From Hygrocybe punicea (taxonomy: Eukaryota > Basidiomycota > Agaricomycetes > Agaricales > Hygrophoraceae), in assembly GCA_963556145.1 (NCBI GenBank), contig OY744469.1, positions 682,001 through 746,000 on the forward strand: a stretch of DNA of 64,000 nucleotides, written 5' to 3'. This document shows positions 1-11,075 of this stretch, piece by piece. Made by a program: the position numbers and the translations under genes. Position 1 is the stretch's first letter, and each line of letters starts with the position of its first letter. The notes under the pieces are model-generated. The model was given only the letters and a program-made list of their open reading frames with translations, had not been told where the DNA came from and did no database searches.

Positions 1-296
1 TCTTATCAGTCAATCGATCGCTATGATGGCCATGCCTCTGCCTTGAGCAAAAATCTCTCAATCCTGACCAATCATAGGTTCAAACCATCATTTTTATTGA
101 GGGTTTGTTGATTATCTACATTATCTCGGCAATCGCCAACCTTGAACAGCCTTGGTCCTTCCGTTTCATGTCCTTGCGACTACCTGCTGGTCCGCAGTGC
201 TCAAACCTATATATTTTTTGTGTTCATGCCTTCCCGTCCCACAATGCCTTCCTTTCGCCTTCCCATCCTGCAGCGCCTTCCTTTCACTTTCCCATA
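1..296. other. Leader of the pogo-type element, no gene
   Basis: No coding signal precedes the transposase start at 297. A TATA-like run (cctatatattttt) near 207-219 lies about 80 bases before the ATG and could be the element's promoter. I could not find the 5' terminal inverted repeat, so the element may start outside the window. Confidence 0.35.
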
Positions 297-760
297 ATGC
301 TATCTCCACCCATCCCGACCTCGCCTGTCGCCCCATCCTCACCTGTCACCCCAACCTCTGACGATGCACCAGACATAGCATCTCTTCCACAAGAAGAACA
401 TATTTTGATGGCTTTAACGGCCATTGCCGAAGCTGGGACACGACCTAATGGCCTCCCGACTCTTTCGCTTTGGGAAGCCGCGAAGGCCTTTGGTGTACCA
501 AGGAGCACCCTTACTGGCCGTTTTCACGGTGTCCAAACCCGCAAATCGGCCCACGCTCATCAACAGAAGCTCGCGCCAGCCCAGGAAGCCGTCCTTGTTG
601 AATGGATAAAGGTCATGGGCCAGCGAGGAATACTGGTGACACCCAGTATCCTGCAAGACTATGCATCTGACATATGTGGGAAAGCGGTTGGTGCTTCGTG
701 GGGAAAATGGACAACGTCATTGGAACAGTGCCGTGCACGATCGTTAAACCGTGCCGTTGT

Positions 761-1700
761 TAGTGAATGGCACGGGTCTACCGCGGGTTTTTTTCCGCGA
801 CCCGTACCCGTACCCGTCATTACCCGTACCCGTTGCCATGGGTACGGGTTTGCAGGGGTTTCATCCGTGGGTCTTCAGTGGTGTCCGGGTGGTGGCACAC
901 TACCATTCTCCCAGTTACCTCGCGGTTGCAGCGCCAACGTCAATTGACGTGGCGGTGCGCATCCACGAGGTACGTTGGTGGTGGGTTGCAGGGGTTAATC
1001 CGCGGGTCTGCAGTTGTGTCCGGGTGGTGTTGGGCACACCACCATCCTCCCGGTTACCTCACGGTTGCAGCGCCGACGTCAATTGACGTCGCGGTGCGCA
1101 TCCGCGAGGTGTATTTGCGGTGGGATGGCCGTGGCCTTCGTCATGGGTCATGCTCGTGGTCGTGATTGGGGTCGTGGTCGTGGTGGTGCTGGTCATGGTC
1201 GTGGTGGCCGTTGTTGATGTTGTTGTTGCCGTCATCAATGCTGTTGCCGTGGTTGATGTTATTGCCGTCGTCGTCGTCCTATTTGGGGGTCCGTGGGTTG
1301 CCTGTCATAGTGGTGGGGGCCACCATTATCCTCGCCACCTGTCATTTTCACGGTGTTTATGTTGTTACTGGTTGTCGTTGGTGTAATTAGTAGCTAAGAA
1401 AAAAAAACCAAGAAAAATGCTTACCTACTGCAACGGAGGGTGGGTGCACCACTCCCCCCGCTGCCCTTCTCCCCGCGTCCCATCGCTGTCCATCGTTGTT
1501 GTTGCCGTTCTCCGTCGTACGCCGTTGCTGGTTGACAGCTAACTGGATGTCACGCGATCGTGACCTTAACACGATGAACCCGCGTGACCCGTGCCGCGGG
1601 TACGGGTTTCGGCCAGGTCCAGATTTGGCTACCTGTACCCGTACCCGTGGCAACCCGTGACTAAAAACCTGCCGGGTCGCTGTACCCCTGCAGTTCAGTA
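761..1700. mobile_element. hAT-like MITE, family 1, copy 1
   Basis: A 940-bp non-coding element starts TAGTGAATGGCACGGGT and ends in a degenerate inverted match (ACCCCTGCAGTTCAGTA). It is flanked by an 8-bp target duplication, gccgttgt (753-760) and gccatcgt (1701-1708), which differ only by transitions. TIRs starting TAGTG and 8-bp duplications are typical of hAT elements. Inside are CCCGTA-type subterminal repeats, two quasi-palindromes centred on CAATTG (about 916-972 and 1055-1111) and a GTN triplet tract (about 1140-1280). The open frames in it are by-products of low complexity. It interrupts the pogo-type transposase between an Arg-Ala-Val stretch and KEYFDLVKG. Confidence 0.82.
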
Positions 1701-1953
1701 GCCATCGTCAAAGAATACTTCGATCTAGTGAAAGGCCTCATCGAGGAATACGACATTTCTCCGGAGAACATTTACAACATGGATGAGAAGGGGATTCAGT
1801 TAGGGATTGGCGCTCGAGTTGCGGCTCTCGTTGACCGTGACCAGAAAACTGTTTATCAAGTTGAAGATGGAAACTGTGAGCTCGTCACCGTCATTGAGTG
1901 TATTTCTGCCGACGGCATGACCATCCAGCCATCAGTAATATTCCAGGGAGCGC

Positions 1954-2111
1954 TGGAGTGGTACCGAGGTACCACTCCGGGGGCTCACGCAGGACTCGAG
2001 GGAAAGGTCGACTGGATAGGAAGGATGGACTGGCTACTACATCTGGAAGGCTACTAACTAGGTCAAACCATGGGAACCTGGTCACGTGACTGACCAGGCA
2101 CAACTACTACA
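1954..2111 (-). repeat. Solo LTR of the hairpin-ended mini-LTR family
   Basis: This 158-bp copy matches the LTRs at 9034-9191 and 10918-11075 in reverse orientation. It runs TG...CA and is flanked by the 4-bp duplication gcgc (1950-1953 and 2112-2115). Its hairpin end (1955-1978) is the perfect inverted repeat GGAGTGGTACC / GGTACCACTCC with a 2-nt loop. It lies in the pogo-type transposase; excising it with one target copy restores the frame, so it is a recombined remnant of a full element. Confidence 0.85.
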
Positions 2112-2675
2112 GCGCGCCGGAATCTCGAATGGGGTAGAGTGAACCCCTGCAATGCCAGGTATGTTCACATATGTTTGCATCTATCTGTAGACTTGATACT
2201 CATATCCCAACAGCATCTCGCACTCGCCGAAAGGGTGGACAGACCAAGAGTTAGGATCCAAATGGCTAGAACAGGATTTCGAGCCAGCCACAGCTAAATG
2301 CAATACAAGTAATGGCTATTGTCTCCTTGTCCTCGATGGACACAATTCCCATTGTACATATTGCTTTTGCAAATTTGCTGCTGCACATCGCATCATTGTT
2401 GTTTGTCTCCCATCACACACCACCCATGCGCTTCAGCCATGTGACGTTGGCGTGTTTTGTCCCTTAGCGAGCTGTTGGAAATCACAGGTCACAAAGGCCA
2501 CACGCGCATATATTACCATCTCGAAAACAAATCTCCTCTTCTATTATAGCGAGGCCAGGCAAATTGCGTTTAAGCCTTCCACAATCATCTCTGCGTTTGC
2601 GAAAACTGGGCTTTGGCCTCTGAACCCTGAGGCAATTCCCCCGCTGTTATTTGAACCGGCAAAGAACACAACTAC

Positions 2676-3552
2676 TAGTGTTGCCGAAGTTCAGTTCGGT
2701 CCGGTTCCGAGCCTTTTTGGCGGAACCGCGAACTGAACTTCAGGTCCGGTTTGGCGCATGGCCAAACCTGGAACCGGACGGCATTGAACCGTTTCTCCGC
2801 GTTCGGTCTTGGTTCAGACGCGGTCTGAACCCCGGACTGAGGTGGGCTCACCCCATGAGCTCCGTTCTCCTCGCGAATGGCAGGCACGTATCAATTGATA
2901 CGGCGCTACACTTCGCGAGGTAGTTGGGCTGCAGGGGAGCCGTCCGGCGCTGCTGCTGCTGCTGCTGTTGCCGCTGCCGCTGTCACTGCTGCTGCTGCCG
3001 TTGCTGCCGGCGCTGCTGCTGGCCGTTGCCGTCGTCGTTGCCTGGTTGCCACCGCTGGTGGTGGTGGTGGTGGTGGTGGTGTTGCGGCTGTCCCGCGTCC
3101 GTTGGCATTGCGTTGGCGTTGGGATCCATTTTGTGCCGCGGTGGTGTGCTCGCGATGTGGTCGCGGTCGAGTTTCCTGTAACAGATAATATTAGTAAAGT
3201 TAAGAGAATTGAAGAGACTTACCTGTGTCCATGAACGCGACACAATGTTGCGTTCATTGGCCTTGCATTGTTGTTGGTGAAGAAACCTTCGTGTCATGGT
3301 CACATGATCCCGTTTAACATGAAAAAGTAAGTAAAGAAATACGAAAAACAAATGAAATAAATACCATAAAAATATCCGCGTTCGCGGTTTGGATGCGGTT
3401 TGGAGCTGTTCAGGAAATCCGGCCGTCCTCGAAACCCTGAACCGAACCTGCGGTCTGGTTCAGCATTTGGCTGAACTTGGGCTGAACCTAGGGTTCGGTT
3501 CGGGGTTTGAACCGGGTTCGGCTAGGTTCGGAACCGAACTACGGCAACACTA
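2676..3552. mobile_element. hAT-like MITE, family 2, copy A
   Basis: An 877-bp element starts TAGTGTTGCCGAAGTTCAG and ends CTACGGCAACACTA. The 8-bp duplications are acaactac (2668-2675) and acaacgac (3553-3560). Many GGTTCNG-type motifs lie near both ends, as expected for subterminal transposase-binding repeats. A 50-bp quasi-palindrome (2870-2919) centred on TCAATTGA is followed by a GCT/GTC triplet tract (about 2950-3080). The Ala-, Cys- or Leu-rich frames across that tract are not genes. Confidence 0.88.
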
Positions 3553-4481
3553 ACAACGACACAGGCTGCACAACCGCTTCCCGCTAAGTTTCCAATGTTC
3601 CTGCTTCCATTTTTGGAGAAGGACCCTAAAACGTCCACGTCACACCCAAGCGTCACTTACGTAACCAGCCCATCCAAACCATCAACATCAACAACCATGC
3701 CCCAAGATGACACTATGCTCACAAAGGAACAAGTTCGCTATCTCCTCATCGGTCTGCCCCCTCCCTTGCCAGCTTTTGCATCACGCAATGCCCTCCAGCA
3801 GCAACTCTCTGAACTTCGTGCGATCGCGAAGGCCAGCATCGAGCAGATCCAGATGGATCACACCCAGATGATCCTGATGGATATGGAGAACGAAAAGCTG
3901 CGCAAGCGTGCCTTTGGAAAGGAGAAAAGAAGGAGACGACCTCACATCCCCGTCATATGACGGGCAATGAAGCCTTAGATGTGCTTGCTCGGGCTGACTG
4001 GGAGTTGCACATGAAGGAGCTGTTCAAGGAGGCTGCTGTTATGTTCAAAGAGCGTCGCAAGAAGCTCGAAAATGACGCAAAAGCAGCTGTAGCAGCAGAG
4101 AAGGCCCGTGAATGAGAGGAGAAGTCGGCGAAGCGAGCTGCTGAACAAGCAGTGAAGCGTGCAGCAATAGACACTCGGAAAGCAGCACGACGCCTGGAAC
4201 AGGAGCAGAAGCGCCTTCAGAAAGCTTCTGAAGCAGAGAAGAAGCGGAAGAGAGCCCCCGCTACCAGGAGGAAGAAACGGCTGCCAGCGCCAGCTACTGA
4301 CTCGTCTGAGGAACCATCCTCACCTCCCTCTCACCATCCCCGTCCCCGTCCCCATCCCCGTCCCTGTCCCCATCGCATGATTATCGAATCGGATGGGTCG
4401 CACAACGAAGATGAGGGTGAGATGGCACCAGCACCAACAATCAACTTGCAGCGGAGCACACGTTCTACCAGGCGGTCTTAG

Positions 4482-5816
4482 GCCTTTCTTTTTGCTTTCC
4501 TCATGTTTGTTGTATCGTGTACATGTATTTTGGACTTTTTTGATACCCCCTGTGGGGCCTGTAACGTCAATAGAATTTGCCTTGGCAATTTCCCACGGTT
4601 GACCGAGTAATCCATACTTGGCCAGTTTGGTGCATGCCGCAAAGAAAAATTCATAGCACCTGCAATAGTGCTTGTAAAATTCTGATACTACACAAGGTCA
4701 GAGATAAGATGTATATCAGTAATTCTGCATATTTCTTTTTAAGGTAGATACAGAGGGTACATCAGAAAATGAACAAAACTGTTAGTGTGAGCGGTTACCT
4801 GGTCTGTCACAGTACTTCAAACCAATAATTTCGAAAACAAGTTCATTCAGGTGAACCAAGGACCAATGAAATGATGATAATGGCTCTCGAACAAGCACTT
4901 GCAGAAGCAAAGGAGAACCTGTCCCGTTTGGAAGAAGATAATTGGAGGTTGATTGAATCGGTGGCCACTTACCGGGTCAACTGGATCAATCAATGCCACT
5001 GAGCAGAGATGCTTGCATGCCAAGTCCCAGATGATGACTGGCAGGGTGTTCCAGGTATGTCTCAGGCAGATTGGGGCTCTTCCTTGCCATATTGTGCTAG
5101 TGGTGAGTGGCAAATATTACAAAGACAGATCAGTTTAGAAAGTATAATGCAGGAAAGAATGAGTGATTGCAAATACCAGTGCTGACGATGAGGGGACCAA
5201 GGTAGAAAGAATGATGCGAGCAATCATTGATCAATAACATCTGACTTGGAAAGGACTAATAGGTGTAGAATATCTGGTTGATAGCGGTCTCTGTAGCCTC
5301 AGTACAACCCGGAGGATTCCATGAGTGCATGTTGAGATGCCACCTCCTTCTCACAGCAAGTACACGTTGTAGTGCAATTATGATGCCCACAGGCACCATC
5401 CACAATTGCAATACTGATGTCCAGCATCTGGATCCATTGAAATTATGTTGTATTGCAGTAAAAAACCGTGCACTGCCTCTAATGTCTCCACCACTTCACC
5501 CCATAGCGTGCCTGCAAACTTATCCACCCCATTAATATAGAAAATAAGTAAATGTGTTGGGAATACATCACCTCAGGTCAACTGGATTCGCTGCGCACCT
5601 GCCTTGCACTTGGTCATTGTTGCATCTGTCGTGTCATCACCACGCCCATGTCCAGCATTGTTGTGGGCATCCCATAGTGCAGTATGCATCAGGGTCAGGC
5701 ATTCAGTGGTTAATAAATAATAATGTAATAAAACAAACCTCAGAATGCTAGTTCCTGTGTGAGCACATAGCTGTGCTTGCAGTTCAGCGTTTGACATTTT
5801 CGGCTAGTAGGTATTA
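4482..5816. other. Gene-poor stretch between pogo remnant and MITE B
   Basis: No family is recognisable on either strand. A short minus-strand frame (5573-5797, start MSNAELQAQLC) begins 12 bases from the target duplication of MITE B and contains a possible intron (gtttgttt at about 5738). It could be the start of a small gene or of another transposon protein, but nothing supports a function. Confidence 0.3.
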
Positions 5817-6849
5817 TAGTGTTGCCGTAGTTCAGTTCCGAACCTAGCCGAACCCGGTTCAAACCCCAAACCGAACCCTAAGTTCAGTCTAAGTTCAGCC
5901 AAGTGCTGAACCGGACCGCGGGTTCAGTTCCGGGTTTCGAGGCCTGCCGGATTTCCTGAACGGCTCCAAACCGCGTTCAAACCGCGAACGCGGATATTTT
6001 TAAGGTATTGATTTCATTTGTTTTTCGTATTTCTTTACTTACTATTTCGTGTTAAACGGCATCATGTGACCGGCCGTGACCTTTCACGCAACACAGCAAC
6101 TTCAACGCGGGTTGAACACAACACAATTTGTGTTGTGTTCAAAGGTAAGATTCCATTCTTTTCTTAACTTTACTAATGTTATTTGCGGCAGGCAACTCGA
6201 CCGCAACCACATCGCAACCACATTGGCACAAGATGAATGCCAATGCCAACGCAATGCCAACGGACGCGGGGCAGCCGCAACACCACCACCACCACCACCA
6301 CCAGCGGCGGTGGCAACCAGGCAACGACAACGGCAACCAGGCAACGACAACGGCAACGGCCAGCAGCAGCAGCAACAGCGGAAGCAGCAGCGCCGGCAGC
6401 AACGGCAGCAGCAGCAGCAGCAGCGGCAGCGGCAACAGCAGCAGCAGCAGCGGCAGCGGCAACAGCAGCAGCAGCAGCGGCAGCGGCAACAGCAGCAGCA
6501 GGAGCGCAGCAGCGACAGCAGCAACAGCCGCAGCAGCAGCCGCAGCAGCAATGGCTATGACAGCAGCAGCAGCAGCGCCGGACGGCTCCCCCGCAGCCCA
6601 ACTACCTCGCGAAGTGTAGCGCCGTATCAATTGATACGTGCCTGCCATTCGTGAGGAGAATGGAGCTCATGGGGTGAGCCCACCTCGGTCCGGGGTTCAG
6701 ACCGCGTCTGAACCCAGACCGAACACGAAGAGACGGTTCGATGCCGTCCGGGTCCAGGTTTGGCCATGCGCCAAACCGGACCCGAAGTTCAGTTCGCGGT
6801 TCCGCCAAAAAGGCTCGGAACCGGACCGAACTGAACTTCGGCAACACTA
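5817..6849. mobile_element. hAT-like MITE, family 2, copy B
   Basis: This 1033-bp copy lies in the opposite orientation to copy A. It is bounded by TAGTGTTGCCGTAG and CGGCAACACTA, with an exact 8-bp duplication aggtatta (5809-5816 and 6850-6857). It holds the longest CAG/CGG triplet tract in the window (about 6360-6590) beside the CAATTG palindrome (about 6603-6655). Gln-, Ser- and Ala-rich frames run in several phases on both strands across the tract, which marks them as artefacts of the repeat. Confidence 0.92.
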
Positions 6850-6857
6850 AGGTATTA

Positions 6858-7461
6858 GCATTGCACCTTATATATTCAAAGAAACCTGCTTTCTTGCAGC
6901 AGGGGATGATACAGCCATCCCACCACTCCTTCTCGCCCGATGCATTCCTGGTTTGTGCCTGCCTTCTACTCGGTCCATTCGTCCATGTCGTTATGCACCA
7001 GCATCCTGGTTGCATGTCCCCTGAGGGTGTCCGAAGGTGGCTTAATCATGGCTTGAGGCATTATTAGGGTAGAATGAAGCAAAAAATAAAAAATAAAAAA
7101 ATGGTTTCGCTGCAGCGGGGGGGTGCATTCCCTCTCTTTCATTTGGGCATCTCATTCCTAGCACTCCTCAGGTGTGTTGTTGGCTTGTGTTCCTGCTCAC
7201 TCTGCAGTGTGGCATCAATAGCTCGTATTGAGGTGGGTCATCCTGTCAATCCAGTGGTTAAGTAATAAGCTTCAAGTTGGATAAGATAGTTCACCTATGG
7301 GGTTGCACTGGCCATTGGGCATCATTGTTGATATGAGATATGAGGGAGTTGGTGTTGATGTGATGGTTTGGTGTACAATGGTGACTGGAGTCGGGTTCAT
7401 AGGCTTTGGTCTGACAAGTCGTGCCTTTGACTGTGACACACTTTGTTGAATGATTAATTGT
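6858..7461. other. No recognisable gene
   Basis: The stretch lies between MITE B and the 3' end of the minus-strand Plavaka-like pseudogene. Its frames (for example 6741-7067 and 7074-7265, plus) show no family resemblance. Confidence 0.3.
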
Positions 7462-7836
7462 CTAATTCTTATAATCCAACTCCACTGCTTCATCACTGTA
7501 CATATCATAAACACCCAGTAGCATATCATCGTCGCTGGATTCATCCTCATCATTGTCTGTCCAACCATCAAGATCTGTCTCAAGTTCTGAGTTGGACTCA
7601 GGATCAATATCGCTACCAGTGTCTGGTGATGGGGATAGGTTGTGTTCAAATTCCAAGCAATCAGCATGCACTTCCGCATCGTGGTCACCATATTCCACGA
7701 CCTTTTGTGACCCCAGTTCCTCAGAGTCAGTGGGATTGGAAGAAGGGTTAGATTCTGCGAGGCCCGGTGCTGAACTCGGAGCTGGTTGCTGGCGATGAGC
7801 ATACAGATGTCCAACTCCAATACCAGTGAAAACGCT

Positions 7837-8089
7837 GTAGAGAGGGCAGCCTTTGTCGGCACATAATCTCAGTGTTTTGCGAGTTTTGTCGATGGGGTAA
7901 AAACCCAAGAATCTCTTCTTGTTTGTAACTATGGACACAAGCCACTATATAGGTACTATATAGTATCTATAACAAGAAACAATGAGGAGAACTGGGAGAG
8001 GTGATTGGAAAGTGAGAAGTGCAAACTGAAGGAATGTAGAATAGAGGAAATAGAGGGAATACATGCCCAGGGAGATACCAGTCTCTACA
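7837..8089 (-). repeat. LTR (3' copy) of the 5.2-kb element
   Basis: This 253-bp LTR runs TGTAGAGA...TCTCTACA, so it begins TG, ends CA and has an 8-bp terminal inverted repeat. An internal near-palindrome of TATA-like sequence (actatata...tatatagt, about 7943-7963) may be promoter-related. It matches 12812-13065 with very few differences. Confidence 0.88.
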
Positions 8090-9033
8090 TCTCCAGGGAA
8101 CTATAATAATGACTGCCCTCAGTCATAAACATGAAGATAATGAAGAAATAAAAGAAGAGGGTGGGAACAAGAGTGGGAGGGTAAAATACTCAAATATAAA
8201 ACTAAACAAAACCTCAATAGTCACCCAAGACATAAATCTCCAGCATCTCCAATCGATGGGCCAGCTTAGCCACTGTCTGCTCGATAGGACGCAAGGTAAT
8301 CGGGGTTTCATTGTTGGCAGCAAGGAACTGGGTAGACACCGGTTCAGGTGTTGAGGGTGCTGAGGGTGAAGCTACTCTAAAGAAACCTGTGAGAACCTGT
8401 GGAAGGTGATCGGGGGGTATCAGAGTCGACGGTGGTGATGGCAATGGCGAGGCAAGAGGGAAAGGGAGGTCATTGTCGAAGGCAGAAGGTCGGTGGACAG
8501 GGGAGGACAAGGGAAAAGGCGATGTCAGGTGTGGGGGCGGTGTAGGGATGGCTGGGAACAACAACGGGGACATGGACGAGGGTGCGGGGACGTGGACGTG
8601 GACATAGGCGTAGGGACTCGATTGCGGGTGCGTGGGGTTGGTCGAGGGTGTAGGTAGTCAAATGGGGGTGGATGAGGCCAGGGATGGCTGGGAATTGGGG
8701 ACCGAGAGTGTGGGGGCCGGCATACGCAGTAGTCGTTGGTCATGGATGGTGGAACGTGGGGTGTCAAAGATGGGGTGAGGTGGGATGCGTTTGCAGACTC
8801 ACTAACAGCAGGGGCAGCCTGTATACACTCGGTAAAGACGGTGTGGGTGTCTGGGACGCGGTACGATGCTATGGGGGGCCCAACTGACATGTGAGGGGCC
8901 GGGGATGTTGAGTAAACATTGTCGCGAGGCCGGGTGACGTGGGACGCGGTTGGGGACTTGATAATAGCGGGGATGGCCTGTGTTGGCTCGCGAAGGGACC
9001 TGTGGTGCTCTGGTATGTGGTACGTAGGTGCGG

Positions 9034-9191
9034 TGTAGTAGTTGTGCCTGGTCAGTCACGTGATCAGGTTCCCACGGTTTGACCTAGTTAGTAGCCTTCC
9101 AGATGTAGTAGTCAGTCCATCCTTCCTATCCAGTCGACCTTTCCCTCGAGTCCTGCGTGAGCCCCCGGAGTGGTACCTCGGTACCACTCCA
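9034..9191 (+). repeat. 5' LTR of the mini-LTR element
   Basis: 158 bp, with a CACGTG core within tcacgtga (about 9056-9063). It ends in the perfect hairpin GGAGTGGTACC-TC-GGTACCACTCC (9167-9190). Confidence 0.88.
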
Positions 9192-10917
9192 ACGTGGTGA
9201 TGAGAGTGACCTTCGACCCACGGATCTCTTCTTCTCTGCGTCTTCCTCTTTTTTCTCGCGAAACGACTTTTTTCGGCCTCACCACCCACCGCTGCGCAAC
9301 TGCGGATTTTCCCTTCATTCACGGCCGTACAACACTCCAGTTACCCCCCGGCATTCGTGTTCAGCCCAATAGGGCCCCGCGTCGCCCCCCGTTGACCCAA
9401 AAACCCGGCCGCGACCCCTTTGAACACCCAAGCGGCAGGCCACGTCACATTTTCAACCCCCCCGTTTTTCATCATTTCTTTTGTTTTCTTTCGTCATTTC
9501 TAGCCCCAGGCAGGCTCATCCGACCCTACGGACCCTCGTTCGACGTACCGGAGCTCCGCGCTCGCCTACGCCACCCCGAATCCACGGTCGCGGACCTTTT
9601 CAGTCGCGCCACGGATCCACCACGTTTTCCCCGTTGGACCCCCGTTTCTTCGTGTACACCAGCCCAACCCACACTCACTCGACCTCCCGTGCCCGCGTTC
9701 CACCGGCCAGAACCACCCGCTGCGCTTCGTTGCCCCAAACGAAGCTGCCCCGCCCTTTTTGGCCAGACCACGGATCCGCCACGTCTTCCCCGTTGGACCC
9801 CCGCTCTTTTGCGTACCCCAGCCCCAGGGGCATTCATTTGAGCCCCGGACCCTCGTCTGACGCCCTAGAGGCCCCCCGTTCACCGTCGTCACCCCGAACG
9901 AGCCGTCCCTGGCGTTTCATGCCCACCCAACGCCCAACACGCACCGTGCCACGTCAGCATTCCGCGACCCCGCTTCCCGTGGATCTCCACCCCAACCCAC
10001 GCTCATCCAACCCCCGGCACCCACGTTCCACATGCCAGAGCCCCCCGTTGCGCTCCGTTACCCCAAACGAGACCGCCCCGCCCTTGGTGACCCAACGACC
10101 TCGCCACGTCACCATTGCGCCGCCCCGTTCTGCCAGCACTACCGGCCCCGGGCCAACTCGCCAAACTCACGGCCCACCCGTTTGCAACCCCAGAACACCT
10201 GCGCCCATCACCACCCCACGTTCCCACCGCTTTTCGGGCCCCACAGCGTTTCACCACCCACAGACCGGCTTCGTGCACCATACCCGGCACCGGCTGCCCT
10301 CGTTCAGCTCCCCGCGGCCTCGTTCTCGACCGTGGCGACTGCCCTGGACCCGTAGGACCCAAACGAGTCACCGCCGCGACCACTTAGCACCCCAGCGCTA
10401 GTCCCCTCATATCGAGAATCCCCGATGCCACCGCATGGCCCAATGCACCCGTATGCTTTCCCTTTCCCCCGTTTACACCGTACCTTGTCCCGTCCTATCC
10501 CCTTTCCCCACCCTCGACATTTATTGGATATTCGACCTATCTACGAACCATCACTGCTCGACAGCACCGTACCTATTTACTTTCGCACGAACCACCCAGT
10601 CTATTTTCGGATCACAAGAACTCACACCCTGGGCTACAAGAACTTATGGTTTTGAACGTTTTTATCCTACCCTGCGATGTGAGTCCCAGAGGCATTCGAG
10701 GATGGAGGAGCAGAGCAGAGTTACAGTTTGGTCATCTACCACCCCCAACGATCTTGGAGGACGATACGGTCCCGCCTCACGTGTAAGGCCCGGGGCATCG
10801 TGAGGGACTGGGAGTCGTGACTGGAGAGTTTTTTTCTTGGTCAGTTTTGTTTTGCTTTTTGTTTTCTTTTAGTAGCGGTATGGTGACGAGGACGTCACCA
10901 TGAGGAGGAGGGGCACT

Positions 10918-11075
10918 TGTAGTAGTTGTGCCTGGTCAGTCACGTGATCAGGTTCCCACGGTTTGACCTAGTTAGTAGCCTTCCAGATGTAGTAGTCAGT
11001 CCATCCTTCCTATCCAGTCGACCTTTCCCTCGAGTCCTGCGTGAGCCCCCGGAGTGGTACCTCGGTACCACTCCA
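10918..11075 (+). repeat. 3' LTR of the mini-LTR element
   Basis: 158 bp, matching the 5' LTR; the hairpin is at 11051-11074. The purine-rich tract just upstream marks the plus-strand priming site. Confidence 0.88.

Larger units (their letters stand above)
297..4481 (+). pseudogene. pogo/Fot1-type (CENP-B-like) DDE transposase, split by three insertions
   Basis: This is a dead Tc1/mariner-superfamily transposase whose product would have cut and pasted its own element. The coding pieces are 297-760, 1709-1953, 2116-2675 and 3561-4481. The first piece carries a Psq-type helix-turn-helix (LSLWEAAKAFGVPRSTL) and a CENP-B-like helix-turn-helix region. The second has the first catalytic Asp (IYNMDEKGIQLGIG), the third the next one (LVLDGHNSH) and then LPSHTTHALQPCDVGVF. 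The last piece is a Lys/Arg/Glu-rich coiled tail. An intron of normal fungal size fits 2161-2213. The frame is interrupted by the MITE at 761, the solo LTR at 1954 and the MITE at 2676; each insert is bordered by a duplicated target, and the frame resumes after it. A TGA at about 4113 sits where CGA (Arg) is expected. A short stretch between the HTH domain and the TTSLEQCRARSLN segment is missing. The family assignment is firm; the element ends were not found. Confidence 0.85.
9034..11075 (+). mobile_element. Hairpin-ended mini-LTR retrotransposon (TRIM-like), non-autonomous
   Basis: Two 158-bp LTRs (9034-9191 and 10918-11075), each TGTAGTAG...CCACTCCA, flank about 1.73 kb of Pro/Arg-codon-biased, GC-rich DNA without pol domains. 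The 4-bp duplication gcgg sits at 9030-9033 and 11076-11079. A purine run gaggaggagggg (10902-10913) ends 4 bases before the 3' LTR, as a polypurine tract should. A possible primer site starts TGG at 9195. The LTRs look almost identical, so insertion is recent. The open frame 9481-10401 is Pro-rich and unlike any family I know. Confidence 0.85.

Noticed and set aside
780..1680. CCCGTA-type repeats as telomeric sequence
   Set aside because: The repeats are subterminal motifs of a MITE bounded by TIRs and an 8-bp duplication, and the unit is not TTAGGG.
1954..2111. Helitron end, because of the terminal hairpin
   Set aside because: The TG...CA ends, 4-bp target duplication and paired copies around an internal region with a polypurine tract identify an LTR.
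6102..6654. Poly-Gln, poly-Ala, Cys- and Leu-rich open frames in all phases
   Set aside because: They follow from the CAG/GCT triplet tract of MITE B; open frames on both strands over the same bases show no coding preference.
9481..10401. 306-codon Pro/Arg-rich frame as a gene
   Set aside because: It lies in the interior of a mini-LTR element, competes with long frames in other phases, and has no motif; GC-rich low-complexity DNA explains it.
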